Of a stretch of 64,000 nucleotides of DNA, positions 1 through 10,963 are shown piece by piece. The position numbers were made by a program, and so were the translations under genes. Each line of letters starts with the position of its first letter. The first letter of the stretch is position 1. The stretch is from Pictodentalium vernedei (taxonomy: Eukaryota > Mollusca > Scaphopoda > Dentaliida > Dentaliidae), in contig CM062296.1 of NCBI GenBank assembly GCA_031216915.1, forward strand, positions 665,137,838 to 665,201,837, in the 5' to 3' direction. The notes below the pieces were generated by a model. That model saw only the letters and a list, made by a program, of their open reading frames with translations, was not told the origin of the DNA and searched no databases.

Positions 1-355
1 ATATAACATAATTTTCAAATACATATTGTTTAAACTGACTTACTGTGAAAGTGATCACGCGTGGCTTTTCCCAAACAGTATGCCAAAAAACTTGATAAGA
101 TTATCACAATGAGATAAAACAAATGATGATTTTCGGTTCCTGAAACCACGTTATAGATATATTTATAATGACTGTCAAATGAAAATAATGAAAATAAATT
201 TTTCATGCTGCAGTCAATCGCAGTCGTCAAATGTTATGTTAAAGTTATGAAGTGGTACATCAACACTCATAAGAAAGGTGTCTCGCTGTGAGATTAGTGT
301 CGTTTCGTGCACAGGCGTTCCGTACACTGGCTGTTTCGTATACAAAAACTGTACG
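1..355 (-). other. Unidentified segment with two short minus-strand ORFs
   Basis: Two overlapping minus-strand frames (465-214 and 230-30) could be the end of one membrane protein. The first is Cys-containing with possible N-glycosylation sites. The second has a hydrophobic stretch of about 20 residues (LFYLIVIILSSFLAYCLGKA) followed by a short basic tail. This resembles the end of a type I membrane or viral glycoprotein, but no family is recognised and the two parts are in different frames. The segment is cut by the window edge. Confidence 0.25.
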
Positions 356-511
356 TTTCGAACATATATCGCCGACGCGTGTGCAGACCATGATAGATTT
401 TCGATACAAAAGACCAATTTAGTGTTGTTGCATTGACAATCTATACTATTCGCATTGTATTCCATTTAATTTCAATTGTTCCCAACATGGCATATTTCTT
501 TATTCATCATG
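356..511 (+). repeat. Host segment H, left part; paralogue of 48778-48931
   Basis: About 155 bases align with small differences to 48778-48931, starting at a shared TATATCGCC and ending at TTCATCATG versus ATCCATCATG. In the paralogue the sequence continues straight into TAACAACACGCC. Here that continuation lies at 10540, after LINE-A copy A1. The segment is therefore the left flank of the A1 insertion site and is older than A1. Confidence 0.75.
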
Positions 512-808
512 GCATGTCCATCTCGGAACCAACAGGGAGTATAGTCATTTCAGTTGTCAAAAGTTAGCTTAATAATTTCATACTTTTCTTCCAGGTGTTT
601 ATGTTTATATATATATTGTTTTAGTGTTGCATAGATGTGATTTGTAATAAAAGATAGTTATATTAGTGTTTAGTTTAGTTCCTCTGTCGGATATAAGTGG
701 CGTGTTCCCTATCTTCGCGCGGGTCATTTTCGGTGTTTTGTTTTGTTTACGTTTTCGACAGCTTTTTCAAATTTTAAGTTTCTCATTTTAATTTTGGCTA
801 TAGTTGCC

Positions 809-2287
809 ATGGACGGTAAGTGTTTCTTGACGCGGAAGGTTCAGACAAGCAGCTTAGAGACGGTTAGTATAAGTGTACAGGTGGGGGGGGGGGGGGGGGG
901 GCAGTGGTCGAGGTCAGCACGGGGGGGGGGTCTAGTGAGTTATCAACGGACAGCCAGCGGTCGGATGTGTGTAAGCACTGTGATATGGTGTATGTGGGTG
1001 GGCGTGAGCTGGGGGAGTTGGGGATGTGCGCTATCTGCGTAGAGTTAATGCAGCTGTTAGAGGCCTATGTAAAGTTGGAGGAAGAGGTGCAGGAGGTGAC
1101 GGGGAAACTGGGGAAGGCAGGGAAGTCTGGTGTTACCCCAGTTAGGGTGGCATTCGATGGGGAATGGAAGGTGGTGGGTAGTAGGAAGCGACTTTTGACG
1201 TGAATAGTGGGTCTTTTAGTAATTGGAAGGTGCGTCGGGTTGAGGGTAGGGGAGAAGTAGAGGCTAGAGTGTCAAATCCCCAGGCTAGTAGTGTGAGTCG
1301 GGGGGCCAAAAGGCGTATTCGTTTAGAATCGGATAGTGAGGGAGATAGCGATAACCATGTGGCGTCTGTCAGGGCAGGAGCCAGAGGGAAGGTTAGGAAG
1401 GCGGTAAACGAGGACAAGGAGGCTTGTAGTGGGAGAGGGCAAAAAGTGAAGTGCAATGTCCAAAATAGATTCAGTGTGTTAGGTAATTTCGAGAATTCTG
1501 GGGAGCAGGTGGGGTCTGAAGAGGTGGAGGTAGGCTTGGAGGTTAGTGTGGCGGAGTGCAAGACTGCGAGCCGGTCCAGTAGGAACAGAGGTGGTAACAG
1601 GGGTAGTAGGACAGGAAAGAGGCAATTGGTGGTTGCAGGGAGTAGTATAGTGCGGGGGTTAGATAGAGTGGTGCGTGGGCCCGACAGACTGCGAGCCGGT
1701 CCAGTGGGAACAGAAGTGGTAACAGGGGTAGTAGGACAGGAAAGAGGCAGTTGGTGGTTGGAGGGAGTAGTATAGAGCGGGGGTTAGATAGGGTGGTGTG
1801 TGGGCCCGACCGTGTCAACAGGACCAATTTGTGCTTTCCGGGGGCTAGGGTGGAGGACCTAAGGGACAGAGTGGGTGGACTAGTAAAGGGGTCAGGCCCT
1901 GACCCAGTGGTTGTTGTAAACGTGGGGACCAACAACATCAGGGAGAGAAAATCAGTTCAGCTTATTGAGACTTACAAGGACTTAATAACTCAACTGAATG
2001 CCAAGAATGCACAGGTAGTGGTTTCGGGGCTTCTCCCAGTACTAGGTGGTGGGGTCGAGCGTAATTCGCGGATCATTGGAGCCAATGAGGAATTGGGGGA
2101 TTATTGTAAGGAACTTGGGATACCCTTTATAGACAATTGGGGATCATTTTGGGGCAGAAAGGACCTATATGGAAGGGATGGTCTCCATCTTAGCCCAAGG
2201 GGTACTGAGGTTTTAGGAAGAAATATGTTGCAGGTGGTAGAGCCTTTTTTGGTATGGGGGGGGAAGGGGGACAGAGAAGGGGAATGA
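809..2287 (+). pseudogene. LINE-A ORF1 (zinc finger, coiled coil, SGNH esterase-like), copy A1
   Basis: ORF1 protein of LINE-A, presumably RNA-binding or accessory to retrotransposition. The N-terminus has CKHC and, 16 residues on, CAIC (about 975-1042), a two-pronged zinc finger, then a Leu/Glu-rich coiled coil. A basic Ser/Arg linker leads to an SGNH-hydrolase-like domain. Its motifs are GSSIERG (block I), HVGTNNI-type block III (here NVGTNNI) and DGLHLSPRG (Asp and His of the triad). Esterase domains in ORF1 are known from CR1/L2-type LINEs. The frame breaks at a poly-G tract (about 882-901), near 1200, and at a 125-bp tandem duplication. Confidence 0.8.
1561..1810 (+). repeat. 125-bp tandem duplication in the A1 esterase
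   Basis: The block starting AGACTGCGAGCC at 1561 recurs at 1686 with few differences, a period of 125 bases. Each unit carries the basic linker and esterase block I (GSSIVRG in the first, GSSIERG in the second). Because 125 is not a multiple of three, the second copy is in a different frame from the first, which accounts for one ORF1 break. A2 and A3 lack the duplication. Confidence 0.9.
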
Positions 2288-2462
2288 ACACAGGGAATGT
2301 GTTACGAACCACAGTTGTAAAAAATGGGATAAGGGGGATAAAGAAAAGGGACCAAAAATCCACTTAAATAGGCATAGCATCCCCAGGAAAGCACAGGTAC
2401 ACAAAATAGGATATACAAACATACAGGGATTAGATAATAATGGGACCAGTAGGCGGAAGCCA

Positions 2463-4352
2463 ATGAATCTTGATACCCTGAAATTGGGTTATAACAACAT
2501 CTAGGGTCTCCATCGGAAAGTAAGTGAAATTGCTACATTGATCGAGGCAGAGGAGTTTGACGTCATGGGCTTAAGCGAAACGTGGATAAGACACGAGGAA
2601 CGGGTAGACCAAGTAAGGGGGTGCGTGTGGATAGCTGTAGGGCGAACGGAAGGCCAGAAAAAAGGGGGAGGGGTAGGCATGTACATTAAAGAGGATTTAA
2701 AACCGTCGCTGATCACAGACCTGGAAGAGTTCAACACCTCGGCTGATGTATCGAAAGAAATTGGATGGGTAAGGATCAGTCTGAGAAACAAAAGTATTGC
2801 CATTGGGGTTGTACTGTGCGGTGGAGGGAAGCAAACCCGAGTGGAATGACTCGATATACTCAACACAAAGGGCCAGTATCACAGAGCTACAAAACAAGGG
2901 GCTCGGTATAATTCTGATGGGTGACTTTAATGGCCACATAGGTGATAAGGAAGAAGGCATAAAGGGTGGGGACAAGAAAGTCAACAGGAATGGAAGGAAG
3001 CTGTTGAACTTCACAAACGAGCTCGGTCTGAAGATTCTGAACAGGGACGCGAGGTGTAAGGGGAAATGGACATGGGAGAGGAACGACAGAAAATCAATAA
3101 TCGGCTACATTCTCACAGATATTAATTTATGGAGGGAGGTGATAAGGGTAGAAGTGGATGACGAGGGTAGAATGGAGGTGGATTAGTGATCACAACTTGG
3201 TTACAGTGACGATCAGAGTCAAAAATCTAGTAAAAAGCAAAGAAAGCTTTAAGGAGATTTGGGGACTCAAAAAGGATGCTGACTGGGCGAAGTTCAATGA
3301 AAAACTGAAACCAAAGCTTGCAACCGCACCCAAGGGGGCAGTGTCCAGAAGATGGCCGACGCCATAGTTTCGAGCCTAGTGGAGCCAGGGAAGGAAAGTG
3401 TAGGAAGGATCAGGGTGCCAACACGGGAACTTGGGTACAGAGTGAATGAAGAACTGAAAAGGTCCATAAAGCGAAGAAAAGCTAAATGTGCTGCATACAG
3501 GAGAAGTAGAATACTTAAGGGGGAGGAAAGAAATGAGGCCACAGTAGCAAAGGAAGAATACCAACAAGCACGAAATAAAGTAAATAAGATTAAAGACGAT
3601 AATCGGAGAGTGCGAAATAGCAGTCTTATTAGGACGATAAGAACGACAGGGGGGTCGAGTTCGAACGTATTTTGGAAATGGGTGACTAAACGTAACAAAG
3701 GAAGTAACCCACAGAGTATTAAAGTAGATGGCAGAGTTACAGACGAGCAAGATCAAGTCATATCAGGACTAGTCAAGCACTGGGAAAAGGTAAACGATAA
3801 GCGATGAGGCATGGGGAGCCCACCCGAGTGTCCGTATCAGGTCGTGGAAAACCTATCGAACTTCGTGTGCAGCGAAATTAAAACGGTGGAGGTGCGAAAT
3901 GTGATCTCAAAATTAAGGAATGGAAAAGCGGGAGGAGTGGATAAAATTCCAAACGAGTTTATCAAAAAGGGGGAGAGGAATTCGTGGAAAGCCTAACTGC
4001 CCTATTCGATCTAGCCATAGAAAATCAAGAGGTCCCAAAGGAGTGGAGAGAAAGCAAAGTGATATTTATTCACAAAAAGGGGGAAAAAGACGTTTTGGAT
4101 AACAATCGAGGGATCTCTGTCAGTAGCAACATTGGAAAAGTTTTCTGTAAAGTCCTGTATGGGAGACTAGATGAGGTGATTGAATAGAAGGGTTTTTTGG
4201 GAGAAATCCAGAATGGCTTCAGAAAGGGAAGGCGAGTTACTGACCATCTTTTCACGCTATTCCAAATGATAGAATCCGCGAAAGCAAAAAAGAAAAAGCT
4301 GTATATGGCCTTTTTGGATGTCAAAAAAGGCATACGATAGAGTATGGAGGGA
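2463..4352 (+). pseudogene. LINE-A ORF2, endonuclease and N-terminal RT, copy A1
   Basis: Endonuclease/reverse transcriptase polyprotein that nicks the target and primes reverse transcription there. Visible motifs are SNI-type start (here NNI then a stop), MGLSETW, ILMGDFNGHIGD and SDHNLV of the APE-type endonuclease, then GKAGGVDKIPNEF, ESKVIFIHKKG, FRKGRRVTDHLF and FLDVKK of the RT. Stops and single-base indels break the frame at several points (near 2502, 2848, 3183, 3355, 3806, 3994 and 4187). The domain continues after A2 at 8953. Confidence 0.85.
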
Positions 4353-5416
4353 AGAAGTGTGTTAGGTTCGAGCGGGAGATTGCAGAGCTGAGAGGGAGGT
4401 TGGGGAGGGCCGGTGTATCTGGAGTTACTCCATTGAAGGTTACCTATGATGGTGAGGTGGAAGGTGGGTGGAAGGTCGTTGTGGATTCAAGGAGGAAACC
4501 GGGAAGCAGGAAATGTGGGGGAAGAATGCTTGATGTTGGGGGTGTAACTGAGGAGGGGGGTTCTAGTAGGAAAATTCGTAAGGTGGCCCCAGGACAGGGC
4601 TGCGTCGAGTCCGGAAACCAGAGTGGACGTAAGGCTGCAAAGGTTGCTAAGCGGTGTTTAGAAAACAGGTTTAGTGTTTTAGATTCTGATACCCCTGGGG
4701 ACGAGAGTGAGGGGGAGATTGTAGGGGGTGAGATGGTTGTTGATGTTGATAGGCCAGAGGGGTAAGGAGGGCGGTGAAGAGAAAGAGGGGGCCAGGGACA
4801 TGCAAAACGAGAGGAGGTGCAGATGATATAGGAACTGGGGCCAGAGGAAGAAAATTAGTCGTAGTGGGGAGCAGCATTGTACGTGGGATTGACAATGTGG
4901 TTTGTGGTCCTGATAGTTCTAATCGAACAGTCTTGTGCTTTCCGGGGGCGAAGGTGGAGGGTCTCAGGACCGGGTAGATGGCATTGTGGCAGGGTCAGGA
5001 CCGGAACCGGTAGTGGTGGTCCTTGTGGGGACAACAATATCAGGGAGAGAAGGTCAGTAAGTTTGGTGTAGTTGTATAGAGGCTTAGTCGGCAAACTGCT
5101 AAGTAGGAATGCAAGGGTAGTCGTACCCGGGGTCCTTCCTGTACTTGGAGGTGGGGACGAACGGAACTCAAGGGTTTTGGCGCTAAATGAAGAGTTGGAG
5201 GTCTACTGTGTTGATCTTGGAATACCCTTTAACGACCATTGGGACACGTTTTGGAGCAATGGGAGCATGTACGGGCGTGACGAGCTGCATCTTACAGGGT
5301 GGGGAAACGGGTATTGGGGGAATAAAATTCTATGGGTAGCAGAGCCTTTTTTGGAGAGGGCGGGGTGGGAGGCCAGAGGCAAGCATAACAAGAAAGGACA
5401 TAGGTGGGGTGAATAA
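4353..5416 (+). pseudogene. LINE-A ORF1 fragment (coiled coil and esterase), copy A2
   Basis: The fragment starts at the heptad-like REIAELRGRLG segment and continues through a basic, low-complexity linker into the esterase domain. Esterase motifs are VVGSSIVRG (about 4860), VGDNNIRE (5030; the usual GTNN is changed here) and GRDELHLTGWG (about 5275; the usual DGLHL has become DELHL). Frames change near 4765, 4975 and 5071. The CxxC..CxxC finger is lost to 5' truncation. As in other copies, block I reads GSS rather than the family-typical GDS, keeping the presumed nucleophile Ser. Confidence 0.75.
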
Positions 5417-5486
5417 GAGTGAGGGGGACAGAATAAGTTTACAAAGGCTAGCGCCAGAAAACAATGGGGCCAGTAGGCGGAAGCCA

Positions 5487-8400
5487 ATGAACCTCGGTAT
5501 CCTGAAAGTGGGTTGTAGCAACATCCAGGGTCTCCACCGGAAAGTAAGTGAAATCGCTACATTGATCGAGGCAGAGGAGTTTGATGTCATGGGCTTAAGC
5601 GAGACGTGGGTAAGACACGTGGAACGGGTAGACCAAGTAAGCGGGTGTGTGTGGATAGGTATAGGGCGAACGGAAGGCCAGAAAAAGGGGGAGGGGTAGG
5701 CATGTACATTAAAGAGGATTTAAAACCGTCGCTGATCACAGATCTGGAAGATACCATCATCTCGGCTGAGGTGTCACAAGAAATTGGATGGGTAAAGATC
5801 AATCTGAGAAACAAAAGTATTGCCCTTGGGATTGTGTACTGTGCGGTGGTGGGAAGTAAACCCGAGTGGAATGACTCGATATACTCAACACTAAGGTCCA
5901 ATATCACTGAACTAGAAAACAGGGGTCTCGGTATAATACTGATGGACGACTTTAATGGACACATAGGTGATACGGAAGAAGGCATAGAGGGTGGGGACAA
6001 GAAAGTCAACAGGAATGGAAGGAAGCTGTTGAGCTCCGCAAATGAGCTCGGCCTAAAGATTCTGAACAGGGACGCGAGATGTAAGGGGAAATGGACCTGG
6101 GAGAGAAACGACAGAAAATCAATAATTGACTACATTCTCACAGATATTAATTTATGGAGGGAGGTGATAGGGGTAGAAGTGAATGATGAGGGCAAAATGG
6201 AGTTGGATAGTGATCACAACTTGATTACAGTGACGATCAGGGCCAAAAGCCTAGATAAAAGCAAAGGAAGCTTCAAGGAGTTTTGGGAACTCAAAAAGGA
6301 TGTCGACTGGGCGAAGTTCGAACAAAAACTGAAACCAAAGCTTGCAACCGTACACAAGGGGGGCAGTGTCCAGAAGATGGCCGACGCCATAGTTGCGAGC
6401 CTAGTGGAGGCAGGGAAGGAAAGTGTAGGAAAGATTAGGGTGCCAACACGGGAACTTGGGTACAGAGTGAACGAAGAACTGAAAAGGGCCATAAAAGGTA
6501 AAAAAGCTAAATGTGCTGCATACAGGAGAAGGAGAAAACTTAAGGAGGTGGAAAGCAATGAGGCCATGGTAGCAATGGAAGAATACCAACAAGCACGAAA
6601 TAAAGTAAATAAGATTAAAGACGACAACCGGAGAGTGCGAAATAGCAGTCTTATTAGGACGATAAGAACGACAGGGGGGGGGGGGGGTCTAGTTCGAACG
6701 TATTTTGGAAATGGGTGAACAAACGTAAAAAGGGAGTAACCCACGGAGTATTAAAGTAGATGGCAGAGTTACAGAAGAGCGAGATCAAATCGCATTAGAA
6801 CTAGTCAAGCACTGCGAAAAGGTGAACGATAAGCGATGGGGCATTGGGAACCCACCAGAGTGTCCGAACCAGGTCGAGGAAAATCTATCGAACTTCGTGT
6901 GCAGCGAAATCAAAACTGAGGAGGTGCGAAGGTTGATCTCAAAATTAAGGAATGGAAAAGCGGGAGGGGTGGACGACGAAATTCCTAACGAGTTTATCAA
7001 AAAAGGCGGAGAGGAACTCTTGGAAAGCCTAACTGCCCTATTCAATTTAGCCATAGAAAAACAAGAGGTCCAAAGGAGTGGAGGGAAAGTAAAGTGACAT
7101 TTATTCACAAAAAGGGGGAAAAAGACGTCTTGGATAACTATCGAGGGATCTCTGTCAGCAGCAACATTGGAAAAATCTTTTGTAAAGTCCTGTATGGGAG
7201 ATTAGAGGAGGTGATTGAAGAGAATGTTTTTCTGGGAGAAATCCAGAATGGCTTCAGAAAGGGAAGGTGAGTCACTGACCATCTTTTCACGCTATCCCAA
7301 ATGATAGAATCCGCGAAAGCAAAAACGAAAAAGATGTTTATGGCCTTTTTGGATGTTAAAAAGGCATACGATAGAGTATGGAGGGAGGGCATGTGGCACA
7401 AGCTGGAGGCTCTGGGCTTGGGAGGCGAGTTTGTTGGGATTATGAAAGCATTATATTAAGATGTACAGAGTGAACTTAGCCTGGGAAACATTACAACAAA
7501 ACGTGTGCCTTTGGAGATAGGCCTAAACAGGGGTGTATCCTTTCGCCAATTCTTTTTGCATTGTACATCAACGGTTTAGGAGATGAACTTCTGCATAGCG
7601 ACGAGGGGGTTGCACTTGGTGACTTGAAGATCCCAGGGCTATTTTTGCAAACGATATGGTGCTAGTGTCAGAAAGCGAAGAGGGGCTAGCGAAGATGCTG
7701 GGAATTGTTGGGAAGTATGGGAGCAAATGAAAACGCGAACTTAATGAAAGCAAGAGCAAAGTTATACCTGTGGGCCGCAAAGTGGACCCCACTCGAAGGT
7801 GGAGAGTGGGGGAGTTCTGCATTCCGGGAGGTAGCAGCAGACTCCTTAGTGAAGGAGAGACTAGTGACTATGAGTACCTGGGGGTAAATATAAACATCAC
7901 AGGAAGAGGCATCTACCGAAACCACACAAATAAATTGATTCTGAAGGGGAGGCGAATCCTTAACCAAATGAAACTTATAGGGAGAAATAGTTTCAATAAG
8001 GTTTTCGTGGGGAAATCCATTTAGGAAATGGTGGGTCTGCCAAGTATAACATACGCTACGGAAGTTGTACCCCCTAAACCAGACGGCGGTTAAGAACTTG
8101 GAAATCCTGCAGAACGATGCAGGCCGATGGATAACAGGGTCGAGTAATGCCGCAGCGCTAGAAGCAACCAGGAGTGAGCTTGGGTGGATGAGGATCAAGG
8201 ACAGGGTAGACCTATTGAAACTCGGTTATCTTAATTATTTGGTAAATCTCCCCGATAGCCGATGGGTGTAAAGTAATGTTCCTGAGAACTTTCTACTCAA
8301 ATATCAAAACGGGGTGGATGGTCCAAGTGAGGGAGCTAGTAGAAAACTACTCATTGGAGATCTCGGACCTTGACGCTGGGGCAAACCAGGGTAAAAAGAT

Positions 8401-8855
8401 CGTCAGAGAAAGGGTGATGGAGGATTGTAACCGTAATTGGCAAGAGGGAGTCAAATCAAAGAGATCTTTGTGTGGCTTGCGTGATAAAGAGAAGCCTGGT
8501 TTTGATGAGGTTTTGATGGCACCTTTGGGGGGTCACTGCTGTTCAACCTGAGGTCGCGGTCCCTGGAGCTGAGGGGAAAAATTGGGAAAAACAGTGAAAA
8601 GGAGTGCCAGATGTGTAATTTGGGCCTGGTGGAGACCCTGGAACACTTTCTTCTAGAATGCCCAAAATACCAGTCTAATAGAACAAGATTCACGGGGAGC
8701 ATAAAGGGAAAGTGGGATGGGAGAACGAAGGACATGTGGTTAGGGGACGACTCAAAGGAGAGGGTTAATATGCTAATCGGAGAGATTGGGAAGAATGGGG
8801 CAAGGGATGTCATCAAGCAGTTCGTCTCCGAGTGTTGGAGGAGAGAAGAAGCGTA
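5487..8855 (+). pseudogene. LINE-A ORF2 (endonuclease, RT, CCHC tail), copy A2
   Basis: All ORF2 domains are present but in several frames. The longest open piece (5606-6718, 370 codons) holds most of the endonuclease, with LMDDFNGHIGD (canonical GDFN changed to DDFN) and DSDHNLITV. The RT follows from 6822 with VDDEIPNEF, FLDVKKAYDRVW and LFALYI-like block, then the C-terminal region. The finger CQMCNLGLVETLEHFLLEC lies near 8608-8665. A poly-G tract at about 6676-6687 and other indels shift the frame. The end, around GARDVIKQFVSECW, matches A4 and A1. Confidence 0.85.
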
Positions 8856-8952
8856 GGAATAGGGAGGCAGTTGGAACAACGGGGGTAACCAGACCTTCTC
8901 ATACGAGAACGGCGACAAATCAGCGGCCGGCCAAAGTGTTATTATTATTATT

Positions 8953-10539
8953 ATAGAGTATGGAGGGAGGGTATGTGGCGCAAGCTGGAGGTTCTGGGCT
9001 TAGGAGGCGAGTTTGTTGGAATTATGAAAGCATTATATAAAGACGTAGAGAGTGAACTGAGCCTTGGAAACATTACAACAAAACGTGTGCCTTTGGAGAT
9101 AGGCCTAAAACAGGGGTGTATCCTTTCGCCAATCCTGTTTGCATTGTATATCAAAGATTTAGGAGATGAACTCCTGCATAGCGAGGAGGGGGTTGCAGTT
9201 GGGGATTTGAAGATCCCAGGGCTATTTTTTGCAGACGATATGGTGCTAGTGTCAGAAAGCGAAGGGGGGCTAACGAAAATGCTGGGAATTGTTGGGAAAT
9301 ATGGGAGCAAGAGGAGACTGGAACTTTATGAAAGCAAGAGCAAAGTTATACTTGTGGGCCGTAAAGTGGACCCCACTCGCAGGTGGAGAGTGGGTAAGTT
9401 CTGCATTCCGGAAAGTAGCAGCAAACTTCTCAGTGTAGGGGAGACAGGTGATTACGAGTATTTAGGGGTAAATATAAACATTACAAGAAGAGGCATCTAC
9501 CGAAACCACACAAATCAATTGATTCTGAAGGGGAAGCGAATCCTTAACCAAATGAAACTTATAGGGAGAAACAGTTTCAATAAGGTTTTCGTGGGGAAGA
9601 CCATTTGAGAAATGGTGGGTCTGCCAAGTATAACATACGGTACGGAAGTGGTACCCCTAAACCAGACGGCCGTAAAGAGCTTGGAAATCCTGCAGAACGA
9701 TGCAGGCCGTTGGATAACAGGGTCGAGTAATGGCGCAGCGCTAGAAGCAATCAGGGGTGAGCTTGGGTAGATGAGGATCAAGGACAGGATAGACATGTTC
9801 AAACTCGGTTATCTTAATTATTTGGTAAATCTCCCAGACAGCCGATGGTGTAAAGTAATGTTCCTGAGAATTTTCAACTCAAATATCAAGACGGAATGGT
9901 CCAAGTGAGGGAGCTAGTAGAGAACTACTCATTGGAGATCTCGGACCTGGACGTTGGGGCGAACCAGGGTAAAAAAAAACCGTCAGAGAAAGGGTCATGG
10001 AGGATTGTAACCGTAATTGGCGAGAGGGGGTCAAATCAAAGAGGTCTTTGGGTGGCCTGCGTGATAAAGAGAAGCCGGGTTTTGAAGAGTACCTTGATGG
10101 CACCTTTGGGGGGTCACTGTTGTTCAAGATGAGGTCGTGCTCCCTGGAGCTGAGGGGCAAAATTGGGAAGGACAGTGAAAGGGAGTGCCAGATGTGTAAT
10201 TTGGGCATGGTAGAGACCCTGGAATACTTTCTTCTAGAATGCCCAAAGTACCAGTCTAAAATAATAAGATTCATTGGGAGTATAATGGGGAAGTGGGATG
10301 GGAGAATGAAGGACATGTGGTTAGGGGGAGACTCAAAGGAGGGGGTTAATATGCTAATCGGAGAGATTGGGAAGAATGGGCAAGAGATGTCATCAAGCAG
10401 TTCGTCTACGAGCGTTGGGAAGAGAGGAGAAGCATGGGAATAAGGGGGGGGGGGGCAGTTGGGAGTACATGGGGTAACCAAGGCCTTCGCGTCCGAGAAC
10501 CGCGACAAATCAGCGGCTGGCCAAAATGTTATTATTAGT
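8953..10539 (+). mobile_element. LINE-A copy A1, 3' part
   Basis: This part resumes at the duplicated ATAGAGTATGGAGGGA and runs through the RT core and tail finger to the LINE-A 3' end (CAGCGGCTGGCCAAAATGTT, then ATTATTAG). It ends at 10539, where host segment S starts with ATGTAACAAC. ATG occurs on both sides of A1 (509-511 and 10540-10542), so the target duplication is at most 3 bp. Confidence 0.87.
8960..10434 (+). pseudogene. LINE-A ORF2, RT core and C-terminus, copy A1
   Basis: A 211-codon open piece (8973-9608) carries the RT palm: GLKQGCILSPILFALYIKDL and the catalytic FFADDMVLVSES. Downstream (9620-10434) are the connection region and, near 10189-10245, the finger CQMCNLGMVETLEYFLLEC, where the His usual at EHF is replaced by Tyr. 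Frames are interrupted near 9606, 9770, 9895 and 9970 (an A-run). It is the continuation of the ORF2 fragment ending at 4352. Confidence 0.83.
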
Positions 10540-10702
10540 ATGTAACAACAAGCCTCTCTCGGTGCTGTTGTTAACATGTTGCCTCTATTCATTGTTTATT
10601 TAAGCTCTATTCAGTAAGCTAATAAGGCATGTCATTAAGACCCGGTGAAACATTACTTTAATCTTTATTTCCAGGAAACTTGTTGTGACATGACTTATTT
10701 TT
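10540..10702 (+). repeat. Host segment S, paralogue of 48931-49257
   Basis: ATGTAACAACAAGCCTCTCTC..ATTCATTGTTT..AATAAGGCAT..TTTATTTCCAG..GACATGACT matches 48929-49257 along its length, except that the latter carries a 151-bp insertion. The segment lies between the 3' end of A1 and the 5' end of A3, so it is the surviving host sequence between two LINE-A insertions. Confidence 0.8.
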
Positions 10703-10963
10703 TTAATACTGCCCACGAAGAGAAGTCGAGATTGTTTTCCAGAGCTGTTTATAAGTATTACTTTTTATTAGTTTTATTTCAGGAAAGTGTAATTTTATAT
10801 TTAGTTTGTATGTGTGTTAGGGGAGGATTATAGGGTGAAATAAGGAAGTTTAGGTAATAGGTTTTCCCGAGTTTGAATTTCGTTACGTTAGTTGCCTTTT
10901 CTCGCGGGTATTGTGTTTTGCCGCTTTTGGTCATTCGGCCCTACATATATTATATTTGTAAAC

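Larger units (their letters stand above)
512..4352 (+). mobile_element. LINE-A copy A1, 5' part (continues at 8953)
   Basis: This is the first part of a near full-length LINE-A: 5' leader 512-808, ORF1 from ATG 809, and ORF2 from about 2463. It stops inside the RT domain at ATAGAGTATGGAGGGA, which is repeated at 8953 where the same element resumes. The start is set by the point where H and its empty-site paralogue diverge. Both ORFs are broken by indels and stops. The 5' end differs clearly from A3 and A7, so A1 belongs to another subfamily. Confidence 0.85.
4353..8952 (+). mobile_element. LINE-A copy A2, 5'-truncated, nested in A1
   Basis: The copy begins inside the ORF1 coiled coil (AGAAGTGTGTTAGG) and runs to the standard 3' end, CAGCGGCCGGCCAAAGTGTT plus ATT repeats, at 8920-8952. 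It is flanked by the 16-bp direct repeat ATAGAGTATGGAGGGA (4337-4352 and 8953-8968). Both flanks are A1 reverse transcriptase, and joining them restores A1 continuity. This is a classic target-primed insertion, younger than A1. Confidence 0.92.
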
